Positions 26,101 through 39,869 of a DNA stretch of 64,000 nt are shown piece after piece. The DNA lies in assembly GCF_029227915.1 (NCBI RefSeq), contig NC_079886.1, forward strand, positions 3,410,001 to 3,474,000. The letters run 5' to 3'. Numbering within the stretch: the first letter of the stretch is position 1; every line of letters begins with the position of its first letter. This DNA comes from Hydractinia symbiolongicarpus. Lineage: Eukaryota; Cnidaria; Hydrozoa; Anthoathecata; Hydractiniidae. The notes beneath the pieces are model-generated. The model made no database searches. It had not been told where the DNA came from and saw only the letters and a program-made list of their open reading frames with translations. The translations under genes and the position numbers were made by a program.

Positions 26101-26589
26101 GCTGAAGAAATTAAGACAGTTTCAAAAACTTCATTTCATTGACTTTGTAACGGTATCAGTCCGTTTCTGTTACAACGGTTGCGTCACATATTCGTACCAA
26201 CATGTGTTTAGCGATATCTTTCTGATATTACTAGGTTGTATCGCTTTTAACAGTGAAACGATTGACTGTGGGACTTACTTGAACTGATTTGGGACTTTAA
26301 CTTTATAAATGTGATAATTGAGACAATTGGACTCCATGCAATAACATTCTTCTTAAATTGGCATGATTGACGGAACTCAGCGATTACACTGGGCGCTGTG
26401 GTATCGCTTCATTTAATAATGTAGATAAATAAGTCACTTTTTACTGTGGGTCCAATCCTAGCCGTTATCGCACGCTGAAGAAATTGAGACAGTTTCAAAA
26501 ACTACATTTCATTGACTTTCTAACGGTATCAGTCCGTTTCTGTTACAACGGTTGCGTCACATATTCGTACCAACATGTATTTAGCGATA

Positions 26590-26820
26590 TTTTTCTGATT
26601 TTACTAGGTCGAATCGCTTTTAACAGTGAAACGATTGACTGTGGGACTTAATTGAACTGATTTTGAAATCTGACCTCATAAATGTAATAAATGACACATT
26701 TGGACTCCTTGAAATAACATTCTTTTTAATTTGACATGATTGTTGGAATTCACCGATTACACTGGACGCTGTGGTAGCACTTTATTTAAAAACTTAAATA
26801 AATAAGTCATTTCTTACTGT
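26590..26820. repeat. Class-E monomer portion (example)
   Basis: From TCGAATCGC (26,609) this copy carries linked changes from the common monomer: AATCTGACCTC, AATAAATGACACATTTGG, CTCCTTGAAATAAC, TTTTTAATTTGACATG, GGAATTCACCG, CACTGGACGC, ACTTAAATAAATAAG and CATTTCTTAC. They occur together in most class-E copies, so it is a distinct lineage. The copies at 44,691 and 46,555 switch to ordinary sequence after the marker and are hybrids. Confidence 0.8.
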
Positions 26821-27010
26821 GGGACCAATCCTAGCCGTTATCGCACGCTGAAGAAATTGAGACAGTTTCAAAAACTTCATTTCATTGACTTTCTAACGGT
26901 ATCAGTCCGTTTCTGTTACAACGGTTGCGTCACATATTCGTACCAACATGTGTTTAGCGATATTTTTCTGATATTACTAGGTTGTATCGCTTTTAACAGT
27001 GAAACGATTG

Positions 27011-27383
27011 ACTGTGGGACTTACTTGAACTGATTTGGGACTTTAACTTTATAAATGTGATAATTGAGACAATTGGACTCCATGCAATAACATTCTTCTT
27101 AAATTGGCATGATTGACGGAACTCATCGATTAAACTGGGCACTGGGGTAGCGCTTCATTTAAAAATGTAGATATATAAGTCACTTTTTACTGTGGGACCA
27201 ATCCTAGCCGTTATCGCACGCTGAAGAAATTGAGACAGTTTCAAAAACTACATTTCATTGACTTTCTAAAGGTATTAGTCCGTTTCTGTTACAACAGTTG
27301 CGTCACATTGTCGTACCAACATGTGTTTAGCGATATTTTTCTGATATTACCAGGTTGTATCGCTTTTAACAGTGAAACGATTG
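27011..27383. repeat. Representative satellite monomer (373 bp)
   Basis: This copy illustrates monomer layout, with an arbitrary start at the word ACTGTGGGAC. In order it contains: ACTGTGGGAC (27,011); AATTGAGACA (27,062) leading into the palindrome CAATTG; the hairpin region with its GTAGCGC word; a T-rich stretch; a second ACTGTGGGAC (27,189); a second AATTGAGACA (27,228); the motif around ACATGT; and an ATCGCTTTTAAC word before the next monomer begins at 27,384. Adjacent monomers in this window differ at many positions and fall into several subtypes, so this is an example and not a consensus. Confidence 0.9.
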
Positions 27384-27499
27384 ACTGTGGGACTTACTTG
27401 AACTGATTTTGGACTTTAACTTTATAAATGTGATAATTGAGACATTTGGACTCCATGCAATAAAAGTCTTCTTAAATTGGCATGATTGACGGAACTCAG

Positions 27500-30150
27500 C
27501 GATTACACTGGGCGCTGTGGTAGCGCTTTATTTAAAAATGTAGATATATAAGTCATTTTTTACTGTGGGGCAAATCTTAGCCGTTATCGCACGCCGAATA
27601 AATTGAGACAGTTTCAAAAACTACATTTCATTGACTTTCAAACGGTATCAGTCCGTTTCTGTTACAACGGTTGCGTCACATATTCGTACCAACATGTATT
27701 TAGCGATATTTTCTGATTTACTAGGTCGAATCGCTTTTAACAGTGAAACGATTGACTGTGGGACTTAATTGAACTGATTTTGGAATCTGACCTTATAAAT
27801 GTAATAAATGACACATTTGGCCTCCTTGAAATAACATTCTTTTTAATTTGGCATGAATGTTGGATTTCACCGATCACACTGGACGCTGTGGTAGCGCTTT
27901 ATTTAAAAACTTAACTGAATAAGTGATTTCTTACTGTGGGACCAATTCCTGCCGTTATCTCACGCTGAAGAAATTGAGACAGTTTCAAAAACTACATTTC
28001 ATTTACTTTCTAACGGTATCAGTCCGTTTCTGTTACAACGGTTGCGTCACATATTCGTACCAACATGTGTTTAGCGATATTTTTCTGATATTACTAGGTT
28101 GTATCGCTTTTAACAGTGAAACGATTGACTGTGGGACTTACTAGAACTGATTTTGGACTTTAACTTTATAAATGTGATAATTGAGACAATTGGACTCCAT
28201 GCAATAACATTCTTCTTAAATTGGCTTGATTGACGGAACTCAGCGATTACACTGGACGCTGTGGTAGCGCTTCATTTAAAAATTTAAATAAATAAGTCAT
28301 TTTTTACTGTGGGAACAATCCTAGCCGTTAACGCGCGCTTAAGAAATAGAGACAGTTTCAAAAACTACATTTCATTGACTTTCTAACGGTATCAGTCCGT
28401 TTCTGTTTCAACGGTTGCGTCACATATTCGTACTAACATGTGTTTAGCGATATTTTTCTGATATTATTAGGTTGTATCGCTTTTAACAGTGAAACGATTG
28501 ACAGTGGCACTTAATTGAACTGATTTTGGACTTTAACTTTATAAATGTGATAAATGAGACAATTGGACTCCATGAAATAACATTCTTCTTAAATTGGCAT
28601 GATTGCCGGAACTCAGCGGTTAAGCTAGGCGCGGTGGTAGCGCTTCATTTAAAAATGTATATATATAAGTAATTTTTTACTGTGGGACCAATTCTAGCCG
28701 TTATCACACGCTGAAGAAATTGAGACAGTCTCAAAAACTACATTTCATTGACTTTCTAACGGTATCAGTCCGTTTCTGTTACAACGGTTGCGTCACATAT
28801 TCGTACCAACATGTGTTTAGCGATATTTTTCTGATATTACTAGGTTGTATCGCTTTTAACAGTGAAACGATTGACTGTGGGACTTAATTGAACTGAGTTT
28901 GGACTTAAACTTTGTAAATGTGATAATTGAGACAATTGGACTCCAAGAAGTAACAATGTTCTGAATTTGACATGATTGCTAGAACTCAGCGATTACACTG
29001 GGCCCTGTGGTCGCGCTTCATTTAAAAATGCAGATAAATAAGTCATTTTTTACTGTAGGACCAATCCTTGCCGTTATCGCACGCTGAAGAAATAGAGACA
29101 GTTTCAAAAACTAAATTTCATTGACTTTCTAACGGTATCAGTCCGTTTCAGTTGCAACAGTTGCGTCACATATTCGTACCAACATGTATTTAGCGATAAC
29201 TTTCGGATATTACTAGGTTGCATCGCTTTTAACAGTGAAACGATTGACTGTGGGACTTAATTGAACTGATTTTGGACTGTGACCTTACAAATGTGATGAA
29301 TGAGACAATTGGACTCCATGAAATAACATTCTTCTTAAATTGTCATGATTGACGGAACTCAGAGATTACACTGGGCGCTGAGGTAGCGCTTCATTTAAAA
29401 ATGTGGATATATAAGTCATTTTTTACTGTGGGACCAATCCTAGCCGTTATCGCACGCTGAAGAAATTGAGATAGTTTCAAAAACTACATTTCATTGACTT
29501 TCTAACGGTATCAGCCCGTTTCTGTTACAACGGTTGCATCATATATTCGCACCAACATATATTTAGCGATATTTTTCTGATATTACTAGGTTGCATCGCT
29601 TATAACAGTGAAACGATTGACTGTGGGACTTACTTGAACTGATTTGGGACTTTAACTTTATAAATGTGATAATTGAGACAATTGGACTCCATGCAATAAC
29701 ATTCTTCTTAAATTGGCATGATTAACGGAACTCAGAGATTACACTGGGCGCTGTGGTAGCGCTTTATTTAAAAATGTACATATATAAGTCATTTTTTACT
29801 GTAGGACAAGTCCTAGCCGTTATGGCACGCTGAAGAAATAGAGACAGTTTCAAAAACTACATTTCATTGACTTTCTAAAGGTATCAGTCCGTTTCAGTTA
29901 CAACGGTTGCGTCACATATTCATGCCAACATGTATTTAGCGATATTTTTCTGATATTACTAGGTTGCATAGCTCTTAACAGTGAAACGATTGAGTATGGG
30001 ACTTGATAGAACTGATTTTGGACTGTGACCTGACAAATGTGATGAATGAGACAATTGGACTCCATGAAATAACATTTTTCTTAAATTGGCATGATTGCCG
30101 GAACTCAGTGATTTCACTGGGCGCTGTGGTAGCGCTTCATTTAAAAATGT
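27500..30150. repeat. Long-range duplicated segment, left copy
   Basis: About 2.6 kb is repeated at a constant offset of +21,809 bp. Anchors are TCGAATCGC at 27,726 and 49,535, ACAGTGGCAC at 28,501 and 50,310, TTTGTAAATG at 28,911 and 50,720, and CATCATATAT at 29,537 and 51,346. CATAGCTCTT at 29,967 and 51,774 is offset 21,807 after small indels. The segment ends by entering the 3-mer HOR. Confidence 0.85.
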
Positions 30151-31077
30151 AGTTATATAAGTCATTTTTTACTGTGGATCCAATCCTAGCCGTTATCGCA
30201 CGCTGAAGAAATTGAGACAGTTTCAAAAACTTCATTTCATTGACTTTCTAACGGTATCAGTCTGTTTCTGTTACAACGGTTGCGTCACATATTTGTACCA
30301 ACATGTATTTAGCTATATTTTTCTGATATTACTACGTTGCATCCCTTTTAACAGTGAAACAATTGACTGTGGGAATTACTTGAACTGATTTTTAACTTTA
30401 ACTTTTTAAATGTGATAAGTGAAACAATTGGACTCCATGCAATAACATTCTTCTTAAATTGGCATGATTGACGGAACTCAGCGATTACACTGGGCGCTGT
30501 GGTATCGCTTCATTTAATAATGTAGATAAATAAGTCACTTTTTACTGTGGGTCCAATCCTAGCCGTTATCGCACGCTGAAGAAATTGAGACAGTTTCATA
30601 AACTACATTTCATTGACTTTCTAGCGGTATCAGTCCGTTTCTGTTACAGCGGTTGCGTCACATATGCGTACCAACATGTGTTTAGCGATTTTTTTCTGAT
30701 ATTATTAGGTTGTATCGCTTTTAACAGTGAAAAGATTGACTGTAGGACTTAATTGAACTGATTTTGGACTTTAACTTTATAAATGTGATAATTGAGACAA
30801 TTGGACTCCAAGAAATAACAATGTTCTGAATTTGACATGATTGATAGAACTCAGCGATTACACTGGGCGCTGTGGTAGCGCTTCATTTAGAAATGCACAT
30901 AAATAAGTCATTTTTTACTGTAGGACCAATCCTAGCCGTTATCGCACGCTGAAGAGGGTTTGGAAAACTACATTTCATTGACTTTCTAACAGTATTAGTC
31001 CGTTTCTGTTACAACGGTTGCGTCACATATTCGTACCAGCATGTATTTAGCGATATTTTTCTGATATTACCAGGTTG

Positions 31078-32569
31078 CATAGCTCTTAACAGTGAAACGA
31101 TTGAGTATGGGACTTAATAGAACTGATTTTGGACTGTGACCTGACAAATGTGATGAATGAGACAATTGGACTCCATGAAATAACATTCTTCTTAAATTGG
31201 CATGATTGCCGGAACTCAGTGATTTCACTGGGCGCTGTGGTAGCGCTTCATTTAAAAATGTAGTTATATAAGTCATTTTTTACTCTGGGTCCAATCCTAG
31301 CCGTTATCGCACGCTGAAGAAATTGAGACAGTTTCAAAAACTTCATTTCATTGACTTTCTAACGGTATCAGTCCGTTTCTGTTACAACGGTTGCATCACA
31401 TATTTGTACCAACATGTATTTAGCTATATTTTTCTGATTTTACTACGTTGCATCCCTTTTAACAGTGAAACAATTGACTGTGGGAATTACTTGAACTGAT
31501 TTTTAACTTTAACTTTTTAAATGTGATAAGTGAAACAATTGGACTCCATGCAATAACATTCTTCTTAAATTGGCATGGTTGACGGAACTCAGCGATTACA
31601 CTGGGCGCTGTGGTATCGCTTCATTTAATAATGTAGATAAATAAGTCACTTTTTACTGTGGGTCCAATCCTAGCCGTTATTGCACGCTGAAGAAATTGAG
31701 ACAGTTTCAAAAACTACATTTCATTGACTTTCTAACGGTATCAGCCCGTTTCTGTTACAACGGTTGCATCATATATTCGCACCAACATATATTTAGCGAT
31801 ATTTTTCTGATATTACTAGGTTGCATCGCTTATAACAGTGAAACGATTGACTGTGGGACTTACTTGAACTGATTTGGGACTTTAACTTTAAAAATGTGAT
31901 AATTGAGACAATTGGACTCCATGCAATAACATTCTTCTTAAATTGGCATGATTGACGGAACTCAGAGATTACACTGGGCGCTGTGGTAGCGCTTTATTTA
32001 AAAATGTACATATATAAGTCATTTTTTACTGTAGGACAAATCCTAGCCGTTATGGCACGCTGAAGAAATAGAGACAGTTTCAAAAACTACATTTCATTGA
32101 CTTTCTAAAGGTATCAGTCCGTTTCTGTTACAACGGTTGCATCATATATTCGCACCAACATATATTTAGCGATATTTTTCTGATATTACTAGGTTGCATC
32201 GCTTATAACAGTGAAACGATTGACTGTGGGACTTACTTGAACTGATTTGGGACTTTAACTTTATAAATGTGCTAATTGAGACAATTGGACTCCATGCAAT
32301 AACATTCTTCTTAAATTGGCATGATTGACGGAACTCAGAGATTACACTGGGCGCTGTGGTAGCGCTTTATTTAAAAATGTACATATGTAAGTCATTTTTT
32401 ACTGTAGGACAAATCCTAGCCGTTATGGCACACCGAAGAAATAGAGACAGTTTCAAAAACTACATTTCATTGACTTTCTAAAGGTATCAGTCCGTTTCAG
32501 TTACAACGGTTGCGTCACATATTCATGCCAACATGTATTTAGCGATATTTTTCTGATATTACTAGGTTG
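31078..32569. repeat. Variant HOR unit of four monomers (1,492 bp)
   Basis: This unit has A and B but lacks C. In place of C it has two near-identical monomers marked by CATCATATAT at 31,767 and 32,140 (373 bp apart), with CGCACCAACATATA. The same form lies just left of the HOR at 29,537. The flank monomer was therefore brought into the HOR and duplicated there. Confidence 0.85.
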
Positions 32570-35500
32570 CATAGCTCTTAACAGTGAAACGATTGAGTAT
32601 GGGACTTAATAGAACTGATTTTGGACTGTGACCTGACAAATGTGATGAATGAGACAATTGGACTCCATGAAATAACATTCTTCTTAAATTGGCATGATTG
32701 CCGGAACTCAGTGATTTCACTGGGCGCTGTGGTAGCGCTTCATTTAAAAATGTAGTTATATAAGTCATTTTTTACTGTGGATCCAATCCTAGCCGTTATC
32801 GCACGCTGAAGAAATTGAGACAGTTTCAAAAACTTCATTTCATTGACTTTCTAACGGTATCAGTCCGTTTCTGTTACAACGGTTGCGTCACATATTTGTA
32901 CCAACATGTATTTAGCTATATTTTTCTGATATTACTACGTTGCATCCCTTTTAACAGTGAAACAATTGACTGTGGGAATTACTTGAACTGATTTTTAACT
33001 TTAACTTTTTAAATGTGATAAGTGAAACAATTGGACTCCATGCAATAACATTCTTCTTAAATTGGCATGATTGACGGAACTCAGCGATTACACTGGGCGC
33101 TGTGGTATCGCTTCATTTAATAATGTAGATAAATAAGTCACTTTTTACTGTGGGTCCAATCCTAGCCGTTATCGCACGCTGAAGAAATTGAGACAGTTTC
33201 ATAAACTACATTTCATTGACTTTCTAGCGGTATCAGTCCGTTTCTGTTACAGCGGTTGCGTCACATATGCGTACCAACATGTGTTTAGCGATTTTTTTCT
33301 GATATTATTAGGTTGTATCGATTTTAACAGTGAAAAGATTGACTGTAGGACTTAATTGAACTGATTTTGGACTTTAACTTTATAAATGTGATAATTGAGA
33401 CAATTGGACTCCAAGAAATAACAATGTTCTGAATTTGACATGATTGATAGAACTCAGCGATTACACTGGGCGCTGTGGTAGCGCTTCATTTAGAAATGCA
33501 CATAAATAAGTCATTTTTTACTGTAGGACCAATCCTAGCCGTTATCGCACGCTGAAGAGAGTTTGGAAAACTACATTTCATTGACTTTCTAACAGTATCA
33601 GTCCATTTAAGTTACAACGATTGCGTCACATATTCGTACCAGCATGTATTTAGCGATATTTTTCTGATATTACTAGGTTGCATAGCTCTTAACAGTGAAA
33701 CGATTGAGTATGGGACTTAATAGAACTGATTTTGGACTGTGACCTGACAAATGTGATGAATGAGACAATTGGACTCCATGAAATAACATTCTTCTTAAAT
33801 TGGCATGATTGCCGGAACTCAGTGATTTCACTGGGCGCTGTGGTAGCGCTTCATTTAAAAATGTAATTATATAAGTCATTTTTTACTGTGGATCAAATCC
33901 TAGCCGTTATGGCACGCTGAAGAAATTGAGACAGTTTCAAAAACTTCATTTCATTGACTTTCTAACGGTATCAGTCCGTTTCTGTTACAACGGTTGCGTC
34001 ACATATTTGTACCAACATGTATTTAGCTATATTTTTCTGATATTACTACGTTGCATCCCTTTTAACAGTGAAACAATTGACTGTGGGAATTACTTGAACT
34101 GATTTTTAACTTTAACTTTTTAAATGTGATAAGTGAAACAATTGGACTCCATGCAATAACATTCTTCTTAAATTGGCATGATTGACGGAACTCAGCGATT
34201 ACACTGGGCGCTGTGGTATCGCTTCATTTAATAATGTAGATAAATAAGTCACTTTTTACTGTGGGTCCAATCCTAGCCGTTATCGCACGCTGAAGAAATT
34301 GAGACAGTTTCATAAACTACATTTCATTGACTTTCTAGCGGTATCAGTCCGTTTCTGTTACAGCGGTTGCGTCACATATGCGTACCAACATGTGTTTAGC
34401 GATTTTTTCTGATATTATTAGGTTGTATCGCTTTTAACAGTGAAAAGATTGACTGTAGGACTTAATTGAACTGATTTTGGACTTTAACTTTATAAATGTG
34501 ATAATTGAGACAATTGGACTCCAAGAAATAACAATGTTCTGAATTTGACATGATTGATAGAACTCAGCGATTACACTGGGCGCTGTGGTAGCGCTTCATT
34601 TAGAATTGCACATAAATAAGTCATTTTTTACTGTAGGACCAATCCTAGCCGTTATCGCACGCTGAAGAGAGTTTGGAAAACTACATTTCATTGACTTTCT
34701 AACAGTATCAGTCCATTTAAGTTACAACGATTGCGTCACATATTCGTACCAGCATGTATTTAGCGATATTTTTCTGATATTACTAGGTTGCATAGCTCTT
34801 AACAGTGAAACGATTGAGTATGGGACTTAATAGAACTGATTTTGGACTGTGACCTGACAAATGTGATGAATGAGACAATTGGACTCCATGAAATAACATT
34901 CTTCTTAAATTGGCATGATTGCCGGAACTCAGTGATTTCACTGGGCGCTGTGGTAGCGCTTCATTTAAAAATGTAGTTATATAAGTAATTTTTTACTCTG
35001 GGTCCAATCCTAGCCGTTATCGCACGCTGAAGAAATTGAGACAGTTTCAAAAACTTCATTTCGTTGACTTTCTAACGGTATCAGTCCGTTTCTGTTACAA
35101 CGGTTGCGTCACATATTTGTACCAACATGTATTTAGCTATATTTTTCTGATATTACTACGTTGCATCCCTTTTAACAGTGAAACAATTGACTGTGGGAAT
35201 TACTTGAACTGATTTTTAACTTTAACTTTTTAAATGTGATAAGTGAAACAATTGGACTCCATGCAATAACATTCTTCTTAAATTGGCATGATTGACGGAA
35301 CTCAGCGATTACACTGGGTGCTGTGGTATCGCTTCATTTAATAATGTAGATAAATAAGTCACTTTTTACTGTGGGTCCAATCCTAGCCGTTATCGCACGC
35401 TGAAGAAATTGAGACAGTTTCAAAAACTACATTTCATTGACTTTCTAGCGGTATCAGTCCGTTTCTGTTACAGCGGTTGCGTCACATATGCGTACCAACA

Positions 35501-38124
35501 TGTGTTTAGCGATTTTTTTCTGATATTATTAGGTTGTATCGCTTTTAACAGTGAAAAGATTGACTGTAGGACTTAATTGAACTGATTTTGGACTTTAACT
35601 TTATAAATGTGATAATTGAGACAATTGGACTCCAAGAAATAACAATGTTCTGAATTTGACATGATTGATAAAACTCAGCGATTACACTGGGCGCTGTGGT
35701 AGCGCTTCATTTAGAAATGCACATAAATAAGTCATTTTTTACTGTAGGACCAATCCTAGCCGTTATCGCACGCTGAAGAGAGTTTGGAAAACTACATTTC
35801 ATTGACTTTCTAACAGTATCAGTCCATTTTAGTTACAACGATTGCGTCACATATTCGTACCAGCATGTATTTAGCGATATTTTTCTGATATTACTAGGGT
35901 TGCATAGCTCTTAACAGTGAAACGATTGAGTATGGGACTTAATAGAACTGATTTTGGACTGTGACCTGACAAATGTGATGAATGAGACAATTGGACTCCA
36001 TGAAATAACATTCTTCTTAAATTGGCATGATTGCCGGAACTCAGTGATTTCACTGGGCGCTGTGGTAGCGCTTCATTTAAAAATGTAGTTATATAAGTCA
36101 TTTTTTACTGTGGGTCCAATCCTAGCCGTTATCGCACGCTGAAGAAATTGAGACAGTTTCAAAAACTTCATTTCATTGACTTTCTAACGGTATCAGTCCG
36201 TTTCTGTTACAACGGTTGCGTCACATATTTGTACCAACAAGTATTTAGCTATATTTTTCTGATATTACTACGTTGCATCCCTTTTAATAGTGAAACAATT
36301 GACTGTGGGAATTACTTGAACTGATTTTTAACTTTAACTTTTTAAATGTGATAAGTGAAACAATTGGACTCCATGCAATAACATTCTTCTTAAATTGGCA
36401 TGATTGACGGAACTCAGCGATTACACTGGGCGCTGTGGTATCGCTTCATTTAATAATGTAGATAAATAAGTCACTTTTTACTGTGGGTCCAATCCTAGCC
36501 GTTATCGCACGCTGAAGAAATTGAGACAGTTTCAAAAACTACATTTCATTGACTTTCTAGCGGTATCAGTCCGTTTCTGTTACAGCTGTTGCGTCACATA
36601 TGCGTACCAACATGTGTTTAGCGATTTTTTTCTGATATTATTAGGTTGTATCGCTTTTAACAGTGAAAAGATTGACTGTAGGACTTAATTGAACTGATTT
36701 TGGACTTTAACTTTATAAATGTGATAATTGAGACAATTGGACTCCAAGAAATAACAATGTTCTGAATTTGACATGGTTGATAGAACTCAGCGATTACACT
36801 GGGCGCTGTGGTAGCGCTTCATTTAGAAATGCACATAAATAAGTCATTTTTTACTGTAGGACCAATCCTAGCCGTTATCGCACGCTGAAGAGAGTTTGGA
36901 AAACTACATTTCATTGACTTTCTAACAGTATCAGTCCATTTAAGTTACAACGGTTGCGTCACATATTCGTACCAGCATGTATTTAGCGATATTTTTCTGA
37001 TATTACTAGGTTGCATAGCTCTTAACAGTGAAACAATTGAGTATGGGACTTAATAGAACTGATTTTGGACTGTGACCTGACAAATGTGATGAATGAGACA
37101 ATTGGATTCCATGAAATAACATTCTTCTTAAATTGGCATGATTGCCGGAACTCAGTGATTTCACTGGGCGCTGTGGTAGCGCTTCATTTAAAAATGTAGT
37201 TATATAAGTCATTTTTTACTGTGGGTCCAATCCTAGCCGTTATCGCACGCTGAAGAAATTAAGACAGTTTCAAAAACTTCATTTCATTGACTTTCTAACG
37301 GTATCAGTCCGTTTCTGTTACAACGGTTGCGTCACATATTTGTACCAACATGTATTTAGCTATATTTTTCTGATATTACTACGTTGCATCCCTTTTAACA
37401 GTGAAGCAATTGACTGTGGGAATTACTTGAACTGATTTTTAACTTTAACTTTTTAAATGTGATAAGTGAAACAATTGGACTCCATGCAATAACATTCTTC
37501 TTAAATTGGCATGATTGACGGAACTCAGCGATTACACTGGGCGCTGTGGTATCGCTTCATTTAATAATGTAGATAAATAAGTCACTTTTTACTGTGGGTC
37601 CAATCCTAGCCGTTATCGCACGCTGAAGAAATTGAGACAGTTTCAAAAACTACATTTCATTGACTTTCTTGCGGTATCAGTCCGTTTCTGTTACAGCGGT
37701 TGCGTCACATATGCGTACCAACATGTGTTTAGCGATTTTTTTCTGATATTATTAGGTTGTATCGCTTTTAACAGTGAAAAGATTGACTGTAGGACTTAAT
37801 TGAACTGATTTTGGACTTTAACTTTATAAATGTGATAATTGAGACAATTGGACTCCAAGAAATAACAATGTTCTGAATTTGACATGGTTGATAGAACTCA
37901 GCGATTACACTGGGCGCTGTGGTAGCGCTTCATTTAGAAATGCACATAAATAAGTCATTTTTTACTGTAGGACCAATCCTAGCCGTTATCGCACGCTGAA
38001 GAGAGTTTGGAAAACTACATTTCATTGACTTTCTAACAGTATCAGTCCATTTAAGTTACAACGGTTGCGTCACATATTCGTACCAGCATGTATTTAGCGA
38101 TATTTTTCAGATATTACTAGGTTG

Positions 38125-39131
38125 CATAGCTCTTAACAGTGAAACAATTGAGTATGGGACTTAATAGAACTGATTTTGGACTGTGACCTGACAAATGTGA
38201 TGAATGAGACAATTGGATTCCATGAAATAACATTCTTCTTAAATTGGCATGATTGCCGGAACTCAGTGATTTCACTGGGCGCTGTGGTAGCGCTTCATTT
38301 AAAAATGTAGTTATATAAGTCATTTTTTACTGTGGGTCCAATCCTAGCCGTTATCGCACGCTGAAGAAATTAAGACAGTTTCAAAAACTTCATTTCATTG
38401 ACTTTCTAACGGTATCAGTCCGTTTCTGTTACAACGGTTGCGTCACATATTTGTACCAACATGTATTTAGCTATATTTTTCTGATATTACTACGTTGCAT
38501 CCCTTTTAACAGTGAAGCAATTGACTGTGGGAATTACTTGAACTGATTTTTAACTTTAACTTTTTAAATGTGATAAGTGAAACAATTCGACTCCATGCAA
38601 TAACATTCTTCTTAAATTGGCATGATTGACGGAACTCAGCGATTACACTGGGCGCTGTGGTATCGCTTCATTTAATAATGTATATAAATAAGTCACTTTT
38701 TACTGTGGGTCCAATCCTAGCCGTTATCGCACGCTGAAGAAATTGAGACAGTTTCAAAAACTACTGTATCGCTTTTAACAGTGAAAAGATTGACTGTAGG
38801 ACTTAATTGAACTGATTTTGGACTTTAACTTTACAAATGTGATAATTGAGACAATTGGTTTCCAAGAAATAACAATGTTCTGAATTTGACATGATTGATA
38901 GAACTCAGCGATTACACTGGGCGCTGTGGTAGCGCTTCATTTAAAAATGCACATAAATAAGTCATTTTTTACTGTAGGACCAATCCTAGCCGTTATCGCA
39001 CGCTGAAGAGAGTTTGGAAAACTACATTTCATTGACTTTCTAACAGTATCAGTCCATTTAAGTTACAACGTTTGCGTCACATATTCGTACCAGCATGTAT
39101 TTAGCGATATTTTTCTGATATTACTAGGTTG
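38125..39131. repeat. HOR unit with 104-bp out-of-register deletion
   Basis: This interval is 1,007 bp, 104 bp below the normal 1,111. At 38,764/38,765 the sequence passes straight from AAAAACTAC to TGTATCGCTT. The first part of monomer C is lost, including its ACATGT word and the T-rich run. The rest of C follows normally. No obvious microhomology is left at the join. Confidence 0.9.
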
Positions 39132-39869
39132 TATAGCTCTTAACAGTGAAACGATTGACTGTGGGACTTAATTGAACTGATTTTGGACTTTAACATTATA
39201 AATGTGATAATTGAGACAATTGGACTCCATGAAATAACATTCTTCTTAAATTGGGATGATTGCCGGAACTCAGCGATTAAACTGGGCGCTGTGGTAGCGC
39301 TTCACTTAAAAATGTAGATAAATAAGTCACTTTTTACTGTGGGACCAATCCTAGCCGTTATCGCACGCTGAAGAAATTGAGACAGTTTCAAAAACTACAT
39401 TTCATTGACTTTCTAGCGGTATCAGTCCGTTTCTGTTACAGCGGTTGCGTCACATATGCGTACCAACATGTGTTTAGCGATTTTTTTCTGATATTATTAG
39501 GTTGTATCGCTTTTAACAGTGAAAAGATTGACTGTAGGACTTAATTGAACTGATTTTGGACTTTAACTTTATAAATGTGATAATTGAGACAATTGGACTC
39601 CAAGAAATAACAATGTTCTGAATTTGACATGATTGATAAAACTCAGCGATTACACTGGGCGCTGTGGTAGCGCTTCATTTAGAAATGCACATAAATAAGT
39701 CATTTTTTACTGTAGGACCAATCCTAGCCGTTATCGCACGCTGAAGAGAGTTTGGAAAACTACATTTCATTGACTTTCTAACAGTATCAGTCCATTTAAG
39801 TTACAACGATTGCGTCACATATTCGTACCAGCAGGTATTTAGCGATATTTTTCTGATATTACTAGGTTG
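39132..39869. repeat. Variant 2-mer HOR unit (738 bp)
   Basis: Between the variant TATAGCTCTT and the next CATAGCTCTT lie only two monomers. The first, with GGGATGATTGCCGG and GATTAAACTGG, replaces A and B; the second is a normal C. The same replacement monomer appears again just after the last HOR marker, at about 42,100-42,300, where the HOR ends. It behaves like a right-flank monomer drawn into the array. Confidence 0.8.

Larger units (their letters stand above)
19318..29960. repeat. Irregular satellite block containing divergent class-E monomers
   Basis: Ordinary monomers are mixed with class E, marked by TCGAATCGC at 19,534, 21,391, 22,882, 24,373, 25,117, 25,863, 26,609 and 27,726. The spacings correspond to 5, 4, 4, 2, 2, 2 and 3 monomers, so there is no single HOR. 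Local duplications at +2,981 (22,882 to 25,863), +2,609 (25,117 to 27,726) and +2,236 bp (24,373 to 26,609) overlap each other. The block is repeated in pieces at 42.3-52 kb. Confidence 0.8.

Noticed and set aside
8777-28144. Plus-strand open frames of 70-97 codons (for example 8,777, 11,837, 13,697, 15,489, 25,314 and 27,923).
   Set aside because: All are the same frame of the satellite that happens to lack a stop in some monomers. They start at different points of the monomer and most monomers break the frame.
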